Assembly (NCBI GenBank): GCA_025997595.1
Contig: BNUU01000001.1
Coordinates: 62,001-126,000 of the forward strand
DNA from: Spirochaetia bacterium
GTDB taxonomy: Bacteria > Spirochaetota > Spirochaetia > Treponematales > Breznakiellaceae
DNA length: 64,000 nt
Direction: 5' to 3'
The notes beneath the pieces were generated by a model. That model did no database searches. It had not been told where the DNA came from and was given only the letters and a program-made list of their open reading frames with translations. A program made the position numbers and the translations under genes. This document shows positions 24,773 to 32,554 of this stretch, piece by piece. Position 1 is the first letter of the stretch, and every line of letters begins with the position of its first letter.

Positions 24773-26068
24773 ATGAAGAGGAAAGTTTTTTCAGTATTTC
24801 TTGTGATAGCCATGGCGGCTATTCTCATGACAGGCTGTGAGAAAAAGACTCCGGCTGCAACGGCATCGGCGGGGGGCGGCCTTGAAGGCGATATTACCCT
24901 CAGCATGATGTGGCTGGGCAGTACGGTGCAGACCCGGGTGCTTCGCGAATATGCCGAAGAAGTCTGGCCGCAGAAATTCCCCAACATCAAGCTGGTGTTT
25001 ACCGAGGTTTCCAATACGGAAATCAATAATAAGGTAGCCATTGAAGGGGCTACCCAGGAAAGCGGTTATGATGTGGTAATCCAGAATAACCTGGTTGCCC
25101 CGCTGGTCAACCTGAATGCCCTTTACTCCATTGATGATTTTATCAAGCGGGATAACTACGATATGTCCAAACTGATGAATAACGGGCTTGATACGGGTGG
25201 GAAGTATTACGCTGTTCCTATCCGGGGGGATGTACGGACCCTGCATTACAACCAGGAACTCTTCAGGCTCGCCGGCCTGGACCCTGACAAGCCGCCGACG
25301 AACCGGGCGGAGATGGAAGCTTATGCGGAAAAACTCAAGGCGGTTCTTCCCGCAGGCAAATATGCCATCAATACCAACCTCACCAACAACGACCCCATTC
25401 TGGCGGTTTTGTACCAGATGGGCGCCGATATTATTGATACGAAAACCGGCGCCTGCGCGCTCAACAGCCCGCAGGCTGTGGCGGCAATTCAGCTGCTCTG
25501 TGACTGGTATAAAAAAGGCTACTTTGATCCCCGTTCCATAAGCTGGCAGTATTCCGATGAGGTCGCCGCTTATTTGTCCGGTAACGCGGCTATTTATGAC
25601 GGATGGCCCGCCCGGTACATAGACGCCCGGGACCCCAGAAAGTCTACGGTGCTGGAAAATTCCCGTGTGGCGGCCGCCTGGGGTGAAAAGATCCTGATCA
25701 GCGGCTGGAGTATGGCGATATGGAGCAAAACCAAACATGCCGATGCGGCCTGGGAATTCCTTAAGTTTTGCGTAGACCCCGTAACCCAGAAGGCGGTTAT
25801 TGACCGGGGCGGGGACTGCAATCCTACCCACTTTGACGTGCTTGGGGATCCTGAATTAAACGCCAAGTATGAAGTTCTTAAGGCCGTGCGGGATGTGTTC
25901 CCCAAGATCGAACGGCTTCCCCAGACTTCCCAGCTGCTCTATATCAGGAATCTTCTTACCGAATATATCCCCCAGGCAGTGAGCGGCAAAATGACTGCAA
26001 AGCAGGCCATGGACGCCCTGGTGGAAGAGGCCAACGAAGCTCTCCGTGACGCGGGAGAACTTAAATAA
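24773..26068 (+). CDS. ABC sugar transporter substrate-binding lipoprotein (CUT1)
   Basis: Extracytoplasmic binding protein of 431 residues. The N-terminus MKRKVFSVFLVIAMAAILMT leads to lipobox MTGC, then GCEKK. The body has the family-1 solute-binding fold, with EVSNTEINNKVAIEGATQES early and WEFLKFCVDPVTQKAVIDRG near the end. SD TTGGAGG lies seven to ten bases upstream. It heads the transporter genes and is followed by hairpins that may protect its mRNA segment. Confidence 0.9.
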   Translation: MKRKVFSVFLVIAMAAILMTGCEKKTPAATASAGGGLEGDITLSMMWLGSTVQTRVLREYAEEVWPQKFPNIKLVFTEVSNTEINNKVAIEGATQESGYDVVIQNNLVAPLVNLNALYSIDDFIKRDNYDMSKLMNNGLDTGGKYYAVPIRGDVRTLHYNQELFRLAGLDPDKPPTNRAEMEAYAEKLKAVLPAGKYAINTNLTNNDPILAVLYQMGADIIDTKTGACALNSPQAVAAIQLLCDWYKKGYFDPRSISWQYSDEVAAYLSGNAAIYDGWPARYIDARDPRKSTVLENSRVAAAWGEKILISGWSMAIWSKTKHADAAWEFLKFCVDPVTQKAVIDRGGDCNPTHFDVLGDPELNAKYEVLKAVRDVFPKIERLPQTSQLLYIRNLLTEYIPQAVSGKMTAKQAMDALVEEANEALRDAGELK

Positions 26069-26083
26069 GGGATCGACGGTTTG

Positions 26084-26159
26084 TTTCCGGCGCACCGCAG
26101 TAAGCGGTCTGCCGGAAAAACTGTTTTTCAGAATTGAAGCATAGGCGGCTCCGGCCGCC
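26084..26159 (+). repeat. Two tandem hairpins between binding-protein and permease genes
   Basis: Hairpin 1: TTTCCGGC (26084-26091) with GCCGGAAA (26111-26118), inner stem ACCGC/GCGGT and loop AGTAA. Hairpin 2: GGCGGC (26144-26149) with GCCGCC (26154-26159), loop TCCG. Position between the binding-protein gene and the permeases is classical for differential mRNA stability; there is no U-run for a true terminator. Confidence 0.75.
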
Positions 26160-26181
26160 GGTGCTAATGGAGGTAGCATCC

Positions 26182-27069
26182 ATGAAAATAAGAAGATCCG
26201 TTTTGCAGTCCATGCAGTCATGGCTGATATTTGTCGGTCCCGCCATGATCCTTCTGGCTGTATTTGTCATTTACCCGATTATTCAGGTGCTCATTCTTTC
26301 CTTTCAAAAATATAATTTAGTATCCGGAATACCGAAAAGGTTTATAGGTTTAAGAAATTTTAGGGATATGATTGTCCGCCCTGACTTTGGCAATTCACTC
26401 AAGGTCAGCGGTATCTTTACCGCGGTGGGCGTAACTTCCACCATGATTTTGGGGGTTGCCCTGGCCCTGCTCCTCAATTCTCAGGGGTGGATAATCAGGA
26501 TACTGCGGGGCATTTCACTGATCCCCTTTTTGATCTGCGGCGTAGCCGTGGCCTTTGCCTGGGTGCTTTTGTACAATCCTACCTTTGGCTTATTCAATTT
26601 TATTTTAAGCGTATTCAACCTTGGGCCCATAGACTGGCTTGGGGATCAAAAGATGGCTATTTATTCCATCGCCTTCATAGAAACCTGGCAATTTACACCC
26701 TTTGTCATGATCCTTACCCTGGCGGGACTCCAGGGCATCAGCTCCGATTATTATGAGGCGGCGGCCATTGACGGCGCAAACAAGGTGCAAAGGCTCCTTC
26801 ATATTACCCTGCCTTTATTGAAGAATGTTCTGCTTACCATTTTTATCCTCCGCCTTATTGATTGTATCAAATCTTTTGAAAAGGTACGGATCCTCACCGT
26901 GGGCGGTCCGGTTAATTCCACGGATATTATGAGCCATTATGTTTACCGGATTTCTTTTATCCGAAATGAACTGGGACTGGGCGCCGCAGGCGCCCTGGTG
27001 GTGACCTTAATTACCGCGATTCTTACGGTGATTATTGTTAAAACGATAAAATCCGACGATGTCGCTTAA
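26182..27069 (+). CDS. ABC sugar transporter permease (CUT1, MalF type)
   Basis: Inner-membrane permease, about 295 residues and six helices. The EAA-type loop DYYEAAAIDGANKVQRLLHI is the cytoplasmic contact with the ATPase. ATG 26182 is chosen because GGAGGT lies seven bases upstream; the frame is open earlier but the added residues (MKHRRLRPPVLMEVAS) are not family-like. The ATP-binding subunit is not in the operon and may be a shared MsmK-type ATPase, which is common for CUT1 importers. Confidence 0.92.
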   Translation: MKIRRSVLQSMQSWLIFVGPAMILLAVFVIYPIIQVLILSFQKYNLVSGIPKRFIGLRNFRDMIVRPDFGNSLKVSGIFTAVGVTSTMILGVALALLLNSQGWIIRILRGISLIPFLICGVAVAFAWVLLYNPTFGLFNFILSVFNLGPIDWLGDQKMAIYSIAFIETWQFTPFVMILTLAGLQGISSDYYEAAAIDGANKVQRLLHITLPLLKNVLLTIFILRLIDCIKSFEKVRILTVGGPVNSTDIMSHYVYRISFIRNELGLGAAGALVVTLITAILTVIIVKTIKSDDVA

Positions 27070-27086
27070 TACGGGGAGGTGTTGAT

Positions 27087-27920
27087 ATGACTGTCTTATT
27101 CAGAAAACGTTTAGATTCTGCAATAATAACCGCCATTGGGGTTATTGTAATGGTTATTATCGCCTTTCCGGTTTTGTGGCTTCTCAGAACGGCGTTGATT
27201 CCGCCGGTACGTTTGTATGAGCTTCCCCCTCCGGTGTTTTTTAAGCCTTCTTTTGTCAGTTTCCCCCGGGCTATATGGCTGGGTTCCCTGAGTTCCCGTT
27301 TTATGAACAGTGTTGTTATTACTATTTTTTCTACCATAATCGGCGTGTTTTTGGGCGTCATGGCCGGTTATGGCATTACCCGTTTTTATTTTCCCTTTAC
27401 CAGGAATATACATATCCTGATTCTCTTTAACCGCATGATACCCGGGGTGGCCATTTTGCTGCCGGTGTTCATCATGTTTAGCAAACTGCATCTTATTGAT
27501 ACCCGGCTGGGTATGATTATGGTTTATGCTTCGGGTCATTTGAGTACCGTAATCTGGATGGCCTGGGGCTATTTTAAGACCATGCCCAAGGAAATCGAAG
27601 AATCGGCCTATATAGACGGGTATGGTTCTTTCCGGGTTTTCCTCCAGATTATCCTGCCCATATCAACGCCCATTGTCGCTTCGGTGGCCATACTGTCCTT
27701 TACCGGAGCCTGGAACGATTTTATGATGGCGACCATATTGACCAGAAACAGGGCCGCCACACTGCCGCCGGGGATAGTTGCCATGATGGGTCAGACCGAT
27801 ATGGCCTGGGATCAGCTGTCCGCAGGGGGAATTATGGCAAGTATTCCCCTGGTGCTGCTCTGTATTTTTGCCCAGAAGTATTTTATTCAGGGACTCACTG
27901 CGGGTTCGGTAAAGGGGTAA
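27087..27920 (+). CDS. ABC sugar transporter permease (CUT1, MalG type)
   Basis: Second permease, 277 residues, six hydrophobic helices. The EAA-like loop reads IEESAYIDGYGSFRVFLQII with the conserved G. It starts 17 bases after the first permease behind GGGAGG. The C-terminus QKYFIQGLTAGSVKG is the standard end of MalG-type permeases. Confidence 0.93.
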   Translation: MTVLFRKRLDSAIITAIGVIVMVIIAFPVLWLLRTALIPPVRLYELPPPVFFKPSFVSFPRAIWLGSLSSRFMNSVVITIFSTIIGVFLGVMAGYGITRFYFPFTRNIHILILFNRMIPGVAILLPVFIMFSKLHLIDTRLGMIMVYASGHLSTVIWMAWGYFKTMPKEIEESAYIDGYGSFRVFLQIILPISTPIVASVAILSFTGAWNDFMMATILTRNRAATLPPGIVAMMGQTDMAWDQLSAGGIMASIPLVLLCIFAQKYFIQGLTAGSVKG

Positions 27921-27925
27921 GCGGC

Positions 27926-28270
27926 GTGGGTGACAATCTTTTGGAGCCGGTATTTTATGTAGTATCCGATCAGGATAATGTGGCTACCGCTTTGGCGGAT
28001 ATACCGGTCGGGACGGCGAAATTCCGGGGCGGCAGAGAGGGGACTATTCAGGTTAAACAGCCGGTTCCCTTTGGCCATAAGATTGCGGTTAAGGAGATCC
28101 CTAAGGGGGAGGATATTATCAAATACAAGGTCCCCATTGCGGTTGCCGATGCGGGCATCGGTATTGGTGAATATGTCCATGTTCATAATGCAAAAAGCAG
28201 GCTGGATACCCGTTCAAATTCCTTTGATACCCAGGCCAGGCCCGTAGATATTGAATACAAACTGTACTAA
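27926..28270 (+). CDS. UxaA/SuyA-type dehydratase small subunit (SAF domain)
   Basis: 114-residue SAF-fold protein corresponding to the N-terminal domain of altronate/galactarate dehydratase, or the small subunit of sulfolactate sulfo-lyase (SuyA). Motifs: DQDNVATALADIPVG, then QPVPFGHKIAVKEIPKGEDI and GIGIGEYVHVHN. GTG start at 27926 after AAAGGGG. The large subunit is the next gene, so this enzyme is split rather than fused. Confidence 0.83.
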   Translation: MGDNLLEPVFYVVSDQDNVATALADIPVGTAKFRGGREGTIQVKQPVPFGHKIAVKEIPKGEDIIKYKVPIAVADAGIGIGEYVHVHNAKSRLDTRSNSFDTQARPVDIEYKLY

Positions 28271-28281
28271 GGATTTACATA

Positions 28282-29502
28282 ATGTTTACCACCGATGCAA
28301 TAGGCAAGGGCTATCAAAGGCCCGACGGAAAAAAGGGGATACGGAACAAAGTTCTTGTGGTGTATACCGTGGATTGTTCTTCCCATGTGGCACAGGAACT
28401 TTCATCCTATTTCATGGCCCAGGGGAAGGATGTGGATGTGATCGGACACCGGGGCTGTTTTGATAATCAGCTTAATATCCGCCGTCTTTTGGCCTATCTG
28501 GTACATCCGAACGTAGGGGCTTCCCTGGTTATCGGTCATGGATGTGAGTATACCCAGGCTGACCGTCTGAGCGCCTTTGCCCGGGAAGCGGGGGGGCGGG
28601 ATTCTCAATGGATCAAGGTTCAGGATGAAGGGGGCACGATAAAAACCATTGCCAGGGGCAAGGAAATTATTTCCGCCATGCTGACAAAACTCGAATCCAC
28701 CCCCCGGGCGCCTTTGTTTTTGAAGGACCTCTTCTTCGGCGGCGAATGCGGGGGTTCCGATTTTGCTTCCGGCCTGGCGGGGAATAAACTGGTTGGTGAT
28801 TTTTTTGATAACATCGTCGATGCGGGGGGCAGCTGTGTTTTTGAAGAGATAGCCGAGGCGGTGGGACTCGGAGATTACCTTGCAGGCCGGGGCGCTGACG
28901 AACAGGCAAAAAGGGAGATCACCGATACCTACGACAAGATGGTTTACCGGTGCAAATTAAGCGGCCAGTATTCTATCTCTCCGGGCAATTTTGACGGGGG
29001 GCTTACCACCATTGAAGAGAAGAGCATGGGGGCGGTAGTAAAAAGCGGGACCAGACCGATTCAAGGGGTGCTAAAAATAGCCCAGCGTCCCAGGGGAAAG
29101 GGGCTTTGGCTTTTGGATACCATTCAGGATAATCTTAAGGGACCTGCCCCGGCCGGGTCAGGTGATAGTTCGGGGCTGCTGGATCTGACTTCATTGGGGA
29201 CACAGTTTAATTTCCTTGTTACCGGCCGCGGGCATGACGTGGGTACCCCCATTGCGCCGACCATCAAGATTACCGGAAATCCCAGGACCTACGAGAATAT
29301 GATTGATGATATCGATATAAACGCAGGCCAGCTCTTAACGGGAAAGAAAAATCAGGCCGAGATGACCGATGAACTTCTGGGTTATGTAATTTCCCTGTGT
29401 AATGGAGCAAAAACCAAGGCGGAGCTTCTTGGCCATCATGAGGGAGAACTTTCCGGCGGGAATCAGATTCCGGATCGGGTTGTTCGTCCCGAGGGCTGCT
29501 GA
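28282..29502 (+). CDS. UxaA/SuyB-type dehydratase large subunit
   Basis: 406-residue catalytic part of the UxaA hydro-lyase family, whose members dehydrate sugar acids (altronate, galactarate) or desulfonate sulfolactate. The opening YQRPDGKKGIRNKVLVVYTV matches the RxDGRxGVRN signature. Cysteines at VIGHRGCFDN and VIGHGCEYTQ and the block FFGGECGGSDFASGLAGN are the metal/iron-sulfur-site regions. Which of the family substrates is used cannot be deduced; the kinase and aldolase nearby favour a sugar acid. Confidence 0.85.
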   Translation: MFTTDAIGKGYQRPDGKKGIRNKVLVVYTVDCSSHVAQELSSYFMAQGKDVDVIGHRGCFDNQLNIRRLLAYLVHPNVGASLVIGHGCEYTQADRLSAFAREAGGRDSQWIKVQDEGGTIKTIARGKEIISAMLTKLESTPRAPLFLKDLFFGGECGGSDFASGLAGNKLVGDFFDNIVDAGGSCVFEEIAEAVGLGDYLAGRGADEQAKREITDTYDKMVYRCKLSGQYSISPGNFDGGLTTIEEKSMGAVVKSGTRPIQGVLKIAQRPRGKGLWLLDTIQDNLKGPAPAGSGDSSGLLDLTSLGTQFNFLVTGRGHDVGTPIAPTIKITGNPRTYENMIDDIDINAGQLLTGKKNQAEMTDELLGYVISLCNGAKTKAELLGHHEGELSGGNQIPDRVVRPEGC

Positions 29503-29517
29503 TAATAAGGGCATACA

Positions 29518-30327
29518 ATGGGTGAGTACAGGTGTTTTAAATCCTTTTGGGGAATGACCGGTCCGCTTGAAGAACAGTTTAAAGCGGTTAAAGATGCGGG
29601 ATATGACGGATTTGACGGGAGTCTTCCCGATCCCTCCCTGGATCAAAGGCTCATCGGGTTATTGCAGGAATATCATTTTCCCTATGTTCCCACGGTTAAA
29701 ACCCAGGGGCCGGATCACTTTGCTTCTTTTCAGCGTGAGATTGACCGGGCTTTAACTTTTTCTCCTCCCCTTATCAATTCTCATACGGGCCGGGATACTC
29801 TTTCGCAAAAAGAACGGAGCGAACTTTTTACAAAAATTTTAAAGTATGAAGAACAGCTTCCCGTACCGGTCTCCCACGAAACCCACCGATCCAGGGTGAC
29901 CTTTTCTCCCATGGCCGCGCTGGAATTGGTCAATGAATTTCCGACTCTGCGCCTTAATGCGGATTTTAGTCATTGGTGCTGCGTCTGCGAATCCCTGCTG
30001 GAGGATCAGGCGGATACCATGGCGAGGATAATTAAAAACGTCATATATATTCATGGCCGGGTAGGGTACCCTCAGGGGCCCCAGGCGCCGGATCCCGCCG
30101 CTCCCGAGTATGCCCGGGAATTGGCGGCCCATGAAGCATGGTGGAAGGCCATTGCGGTGAACCTGAAGGCGCAGAATAAAATGATCGGCTTCTGTCCGGA
30201 ATACGGTCCCGGTTTTTCCCGGTATATGCATACCCTTCCCTATACGGATCAGAGCGTGGCGGATCTTTGGAAAGTTTGTCTCTGGGCTGCGAAACGGTTT
30301 AAGAAAAACGTTATTGATACAATTTAA
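29518..30327 (+). CDS. TIM-barrel sugar-phosphate isomerase/epimerase-like protein
   Basis: 269-residue protein of the AP-endonuclease-2/xylose-isomerase-like superfamily. Candidate metal ligands are the Glu of VPVSHETHRSR, the Asp of LRLNADFSHW, the His of VIYIHGRVGYP and the Glu of GFCPEYGPG, arranged as in that fold. The reaction is unknown. It begins 15 bases after the dehydratase gene and is clearly part of the same operon. Confidence 0.75.
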   Translation: MGEYRCFKSFWGMTGPLEEQFKAVKDAGYDGFDGSLPDPSLDQRLIGLLQEYHFPYVPTVKTQGPDHFASFQREIDRALTFSPPLINSHTGRDTLSQKERSELFTKILKYEEQLPVPVSHETHRSRVTFSPMAALELVNEFPTLRLNADFSHWCCVCESLLEDQADTMARIIKNVIYIHGRVGYPQGPQAPDPAAPEYARELAAHEAWWKAIAVNLKAQNKMIGFCPEYGPGFSRYMHTLPYTDQSVADLWKVCLWAAKRFKKNVIDTI

Positions 30328-30344
30328 CTAATAAGGAGCGTAAT

Positions 30345-31259
30345 ATGCATTTCAATTGTAAAGAGGATATTATTCAATGTTCTCCCCAATGGAAGGGGGA
30401 GCGTTTTCCCGACGGGCGGCCCAAAGTACCGGATGATATACTTCGCCGTATCGGAAACACCACCCTTGAGGAGATGTGGGCGCCGCTGTACCGGCTTGAA
30501 TATAAATATCAGCAGGAGGGAAGGCTTAAGCGGGCCAACCCAAAAAAGAAAATTCTTGTCGGCCGGGCTGTCACCGCCATGTATGCCCCCACCCGGCCGG
30601 ATGTTGCGGATTACTATATGGATTTTGGGCGCAATACCGAAGGGCGGAAGGGCTTTTTTAACCAGTGGCCTCTGGAGGATCTCCAGGAACATGATGTTAT
30701 GGTTATGGATATGTACGGCAAGGTCGTGGAAGGCTGTCCCATCGGCGGAAATCTTTCTACATTAATATCGAAAAAAACCAGGGACGGCGGCGCCATCGTT
30801 TGGGGCGGGGTCCGGGATATGGATCAGATCGTGGAAATAGAAAATACCCAGACCTATTATCTGGATACCGATCCGACCCCCTTCAGGGAGACCATGCTGC
30901 TGGGCATTAATATTCCTGTCAGGATAGGCCGTGCGGTTTGTGTGCCCGGCGATGTGGTACTGGGGACCCCCGCAGGGGTTATCTTTATACCTGCCCATCT
31001 TGCGGAATACTGCGTGGTGGATGCGGAAAAATCCCATGTCCGGGATATTTGGGGTTTTATACGCCTTAAGGAACTGAAATATACCGCCGCCCAGATCGAC
31101 AGTCCCTGGGAGCCGGAGATGTGGGAAGATTTCCATGACTGGTTTGTTAAAGACGACGGGGCAAAAGACTACCGGCATCTTGATTTTAGTGAGGAGCTTG
31201 CGGAGGCACGGGCAAAGAAATCCGCCTCTCAGAAACCGGGGGAAGAAACCCGCTGGTAG
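30345..31259 (+). CDS. RraA-like protein (aldolase/decarboxylase family)
   Basis: 304 residues. The core matches the RraA/4-hydroxy-4-methyl-2-oxoglutarate aldolase fold: GCPIGGNLSTLISKKTRDG, then the Arg-Asp pair in GAIVWGGVRDMDQI, and VCVPGDVVLGTPAGVIFIP, which supplies the substrate and divalent-metal sites. It is longer than typical RraA by an N-terminal extension of about 60 residues and a C-terminal extension of about 70. In the operon it is the last gene and may cleave a 2-keto acid intermediate; the DapA-like protein could serve the same role, so one may act on a different intermediate. Confidence 0.78.
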   Translation: MHFNCKEDIIQCSPQWKGERFPDGRPKVPDDILRRIGNTTLEEMWAPLYRLEYKYQQEGRLKRANPKKKILVGRAVTAMYAPTRPDVADYYMDFGRNTEGRKGFFNQWPLEDLQEHDVMVMDMYGKVVEGCPIGGNLSTLISKKTRDGGAIVWGGVRDMDQIVEIENTQTYYLDTDPTPFRETMLLGINIPVRIGRAVCVPGDVVLGTPAGVIFIPAHLAEYCVVDAEKSHVRDIWGFIRLKELKYTAAQIDSPWEPEMWEDFHDWFVKDDGAKDYRHLDFSEELAEARAKKSASQKPGEETRW

Positions 31260-31281
31260 GATAGGTACCGATTCGTTGCGA

Positions 31282-31328
31282 GGGGTACATACCCCGCCCA
31301 TGGGGCGCTTAAAAAGGGTATGTACCCC
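31282..31328. repeat. Nested inverted repeat between RraA-like and hsp20 genes
   Basis: GGGGTACATACCC (31282-31294) pairs perfectly with 31316-31328. Inside is a second hairpin CGCCC/GGGCG with loop ATG (31295-31307). It lies between two converging genes, so it could act for both transcripts, although no long U-run follows on either strand. Confidence 0.85.
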
Positions 31329-31362
31329 GAGTCAAACCACCTTACGAGAACACCGTATCAGT

Positions 31363-32001
31363 TTAGTTTCCTTCTTTGATGATCTCGATCCTGATCCCGT
31401 CGCTTTGATCCGGTTCATCCTTGGGGGGTATACACACCTTAAGGATACCGTTTTTGTAGACCGCCTTGACCTTCTCCTGGGCGTATTTGTCCAGGGGAAC
31501 AAAGTACTTCTGTTTTTCAATATCCTTCAATTTGAGACGGCGCTTGAAGTACCGCAGATTTTCTTCCGGAGGGGAACCTCGGCCTCCGGCCTCGGCGGCA
31601 GATTCGGGAAGGTCCGTGTTTTCGCCCTCGGCGATTTTTGCGGAAAAGACCATGTAGTCACCCTGGAAAGAGAGGCTGATGTCCTTTTCGTCGAAGCCCG
31701 CCAGGGCGAATTCGAAGATAAGGCTGCGGTCGCCCGTCATATAGGCGTTCATCGGCGGATAGGAATAGTTGGGGTAGTAATCGGTGTTTTCGTCGAAGGC
31801 GCCCTTGCCGAAGGGGCCGAATGGTCCCCGATTTCCGAAGCGGCCTTGCGGCCCAAAGGGACCCTGTGGGTCCCCGCCTTCGCCGTTTAGGCCGCCCCCA
31901 AACCGGTTAAAATTGCAGTGAAATTCGTCGCTGAAATCCCTGGCGGCATCGAAGATCTCGTCGAAGATCGCCCCCAGATCCATGTAACTCTTGCCCTTCA
32001 T
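31363..32001 (-). CDS. Hsp20/alpha-crystallin family small heat-shock protein
   Basis: Cytosolic holdase chaperone, 212 residues. The N-terminal arm is Gly/Phe-rich (FGPQGRFGNRGPFGPFGKG). The alpha-crystallin domain begins near residue 85 (SLIFEFALAGFDEKDISLSF) and ends with VKAVYKNGILKVCIPP, the A-x-x-x-n-GxL hallmark. The C-terminal IxI appears as IRIEI. In the middle of the domain is an extra loop (LPESAAEAGGRGSPPEENL), longer than usual. ATG at 32001 has AAAGGAG six bases upstream, directly abutting a GC-rich hairpin. Confidence 0.9.
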   Translation of the reverse strand: MKGKSYMDLGAIFDEIFDAARDFSDEFHCNFNRFGGGLNGEGGDPQGPFGPQGRFGNRGPFGPFGKGAFDENTDYYPNYSYPPMNAYMTGDRSLIFEFALAGFDEKDISLSFQGDYMVFSAKIAEGENTDLPESAAEAGGRGSPPEENLRYFKRRLKLKDIEKQKYFVPLDKYAQEKVKAVYKNGILKVCIPPKDEPDQSDGIRIEIIKEGN

Positions 32002-32007
32002 ATATGG

Positions 32008-32037
32008 CTCCTTTGCGCGGGGCTTCTCCCCCTGCGC
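32008..32037 (-). promoter_or_regulatory. GC-rich hairpin abutting the hsp20 ribosome-binding site
   Basis: GCGCGGGG (32015-32022) pairs with CCCC and GCGC (32028-32031, 32034-32037) across a two-base bulge. The Shine-Dalgarno (AAAGGAG on the - strand, 32014-32008) starts at the next base. A further hairpin GGAGCA/TGCTCC (32092-32097 with 32105-32110) lies near the 5' end of the leader. It could be a thermosensing leader, but the SD itself is not visibly paired. Confidence 0.45.
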
Positions 32038-32117
32038 GACCGGCCTCTCGGCCCGGCTGTTTTTTCAGGACCCTCTTGCGAGCGATCCCGGGGAGCAATG
32101 TACATGCTCCTGTCTAT

Positions 32118-32146
32118 ATAATACTGTTTTGCGTTTAAGAAGGCAA
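32118..32146 (-). promoter_or_regulatory. Promoter of hsp20
   Basis: On the - strand TTGCCT (32146-32141), 17-base spacer, TATTAT (32123-32118). This gives a leader of about 110 bases before the hsp20 ATG. No CIRCE inverted repeat was seen. Confidence 0.6.
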
Positions 32147-32149
32147 CTG

Positions 32150-32554
32150 CTACTGATTTGGTATTACCCGTAAGATTCGGGGTATGTTTTTTTGAGGGAA
32201 CCGTCTGCGGAAAGAATAAAAGCCCAGGGCGGCGGCAAAAAGCAGAAGTACGCCGCAGGCGGCACGGAGCCCCTCGGCGGATTGGGGAAAGAGGGCGCCC
32301 GCAAAGAAAAAACCCGCGATGAAGCCCAGCAGGGGGGGGATAAGGGCAGCCGCTCCCTGACTCAAGAGGGTGCGGGGGCCGGCGCCGGTTTCCACCAGCC
32401 GGCCGGGGACCAAGTCCAGGTTGTTTGAATTTTCCGCAGTAATGGGGGCAAAGCCCTGGGCGCATTCCTGGTGCATGCAGCCGAAACACCCTGCGGGCTT
32501 ATCCGGCTCAATGATGACCATTTTGCCGGAGACGCTGCGAACTCTCCCGGTCAT
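32150..32554 (-). CDS. RseC/MucC family membrane protein (SoxR-reducing system type)
   Basis: 134-residue inner-membrane protein. The cytoplasmic N-terminus MTGRVRSVSGKMVIIEPDKP is followed by cysteines in AGCFGCMHQECAQG, then two hydrophobic helices (ALIPPLLGFIAGFFFAGALF and AACGVLLLFAAALGFYSF). This is the RseC architecture; the family works with Rnf-type complexes or sigma-E regulation elsewhere. No rnf genes are nearby. Its start overlaps the YmdB-like stop by four bases. Confidence 0.8.
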   Translation of the reverse strand: MTGRVRSVSGKMVIIEPDKPAGCFGCMHQECAQGFAPITAENSNNLDLVPGRLVETGAGPRTLLSQGAAALIPPLLGFIAGFFFAGALFPQSAEGLRAACGVLLLFAAALGFYSFRRRFPQKNIPRILRVIPNQ

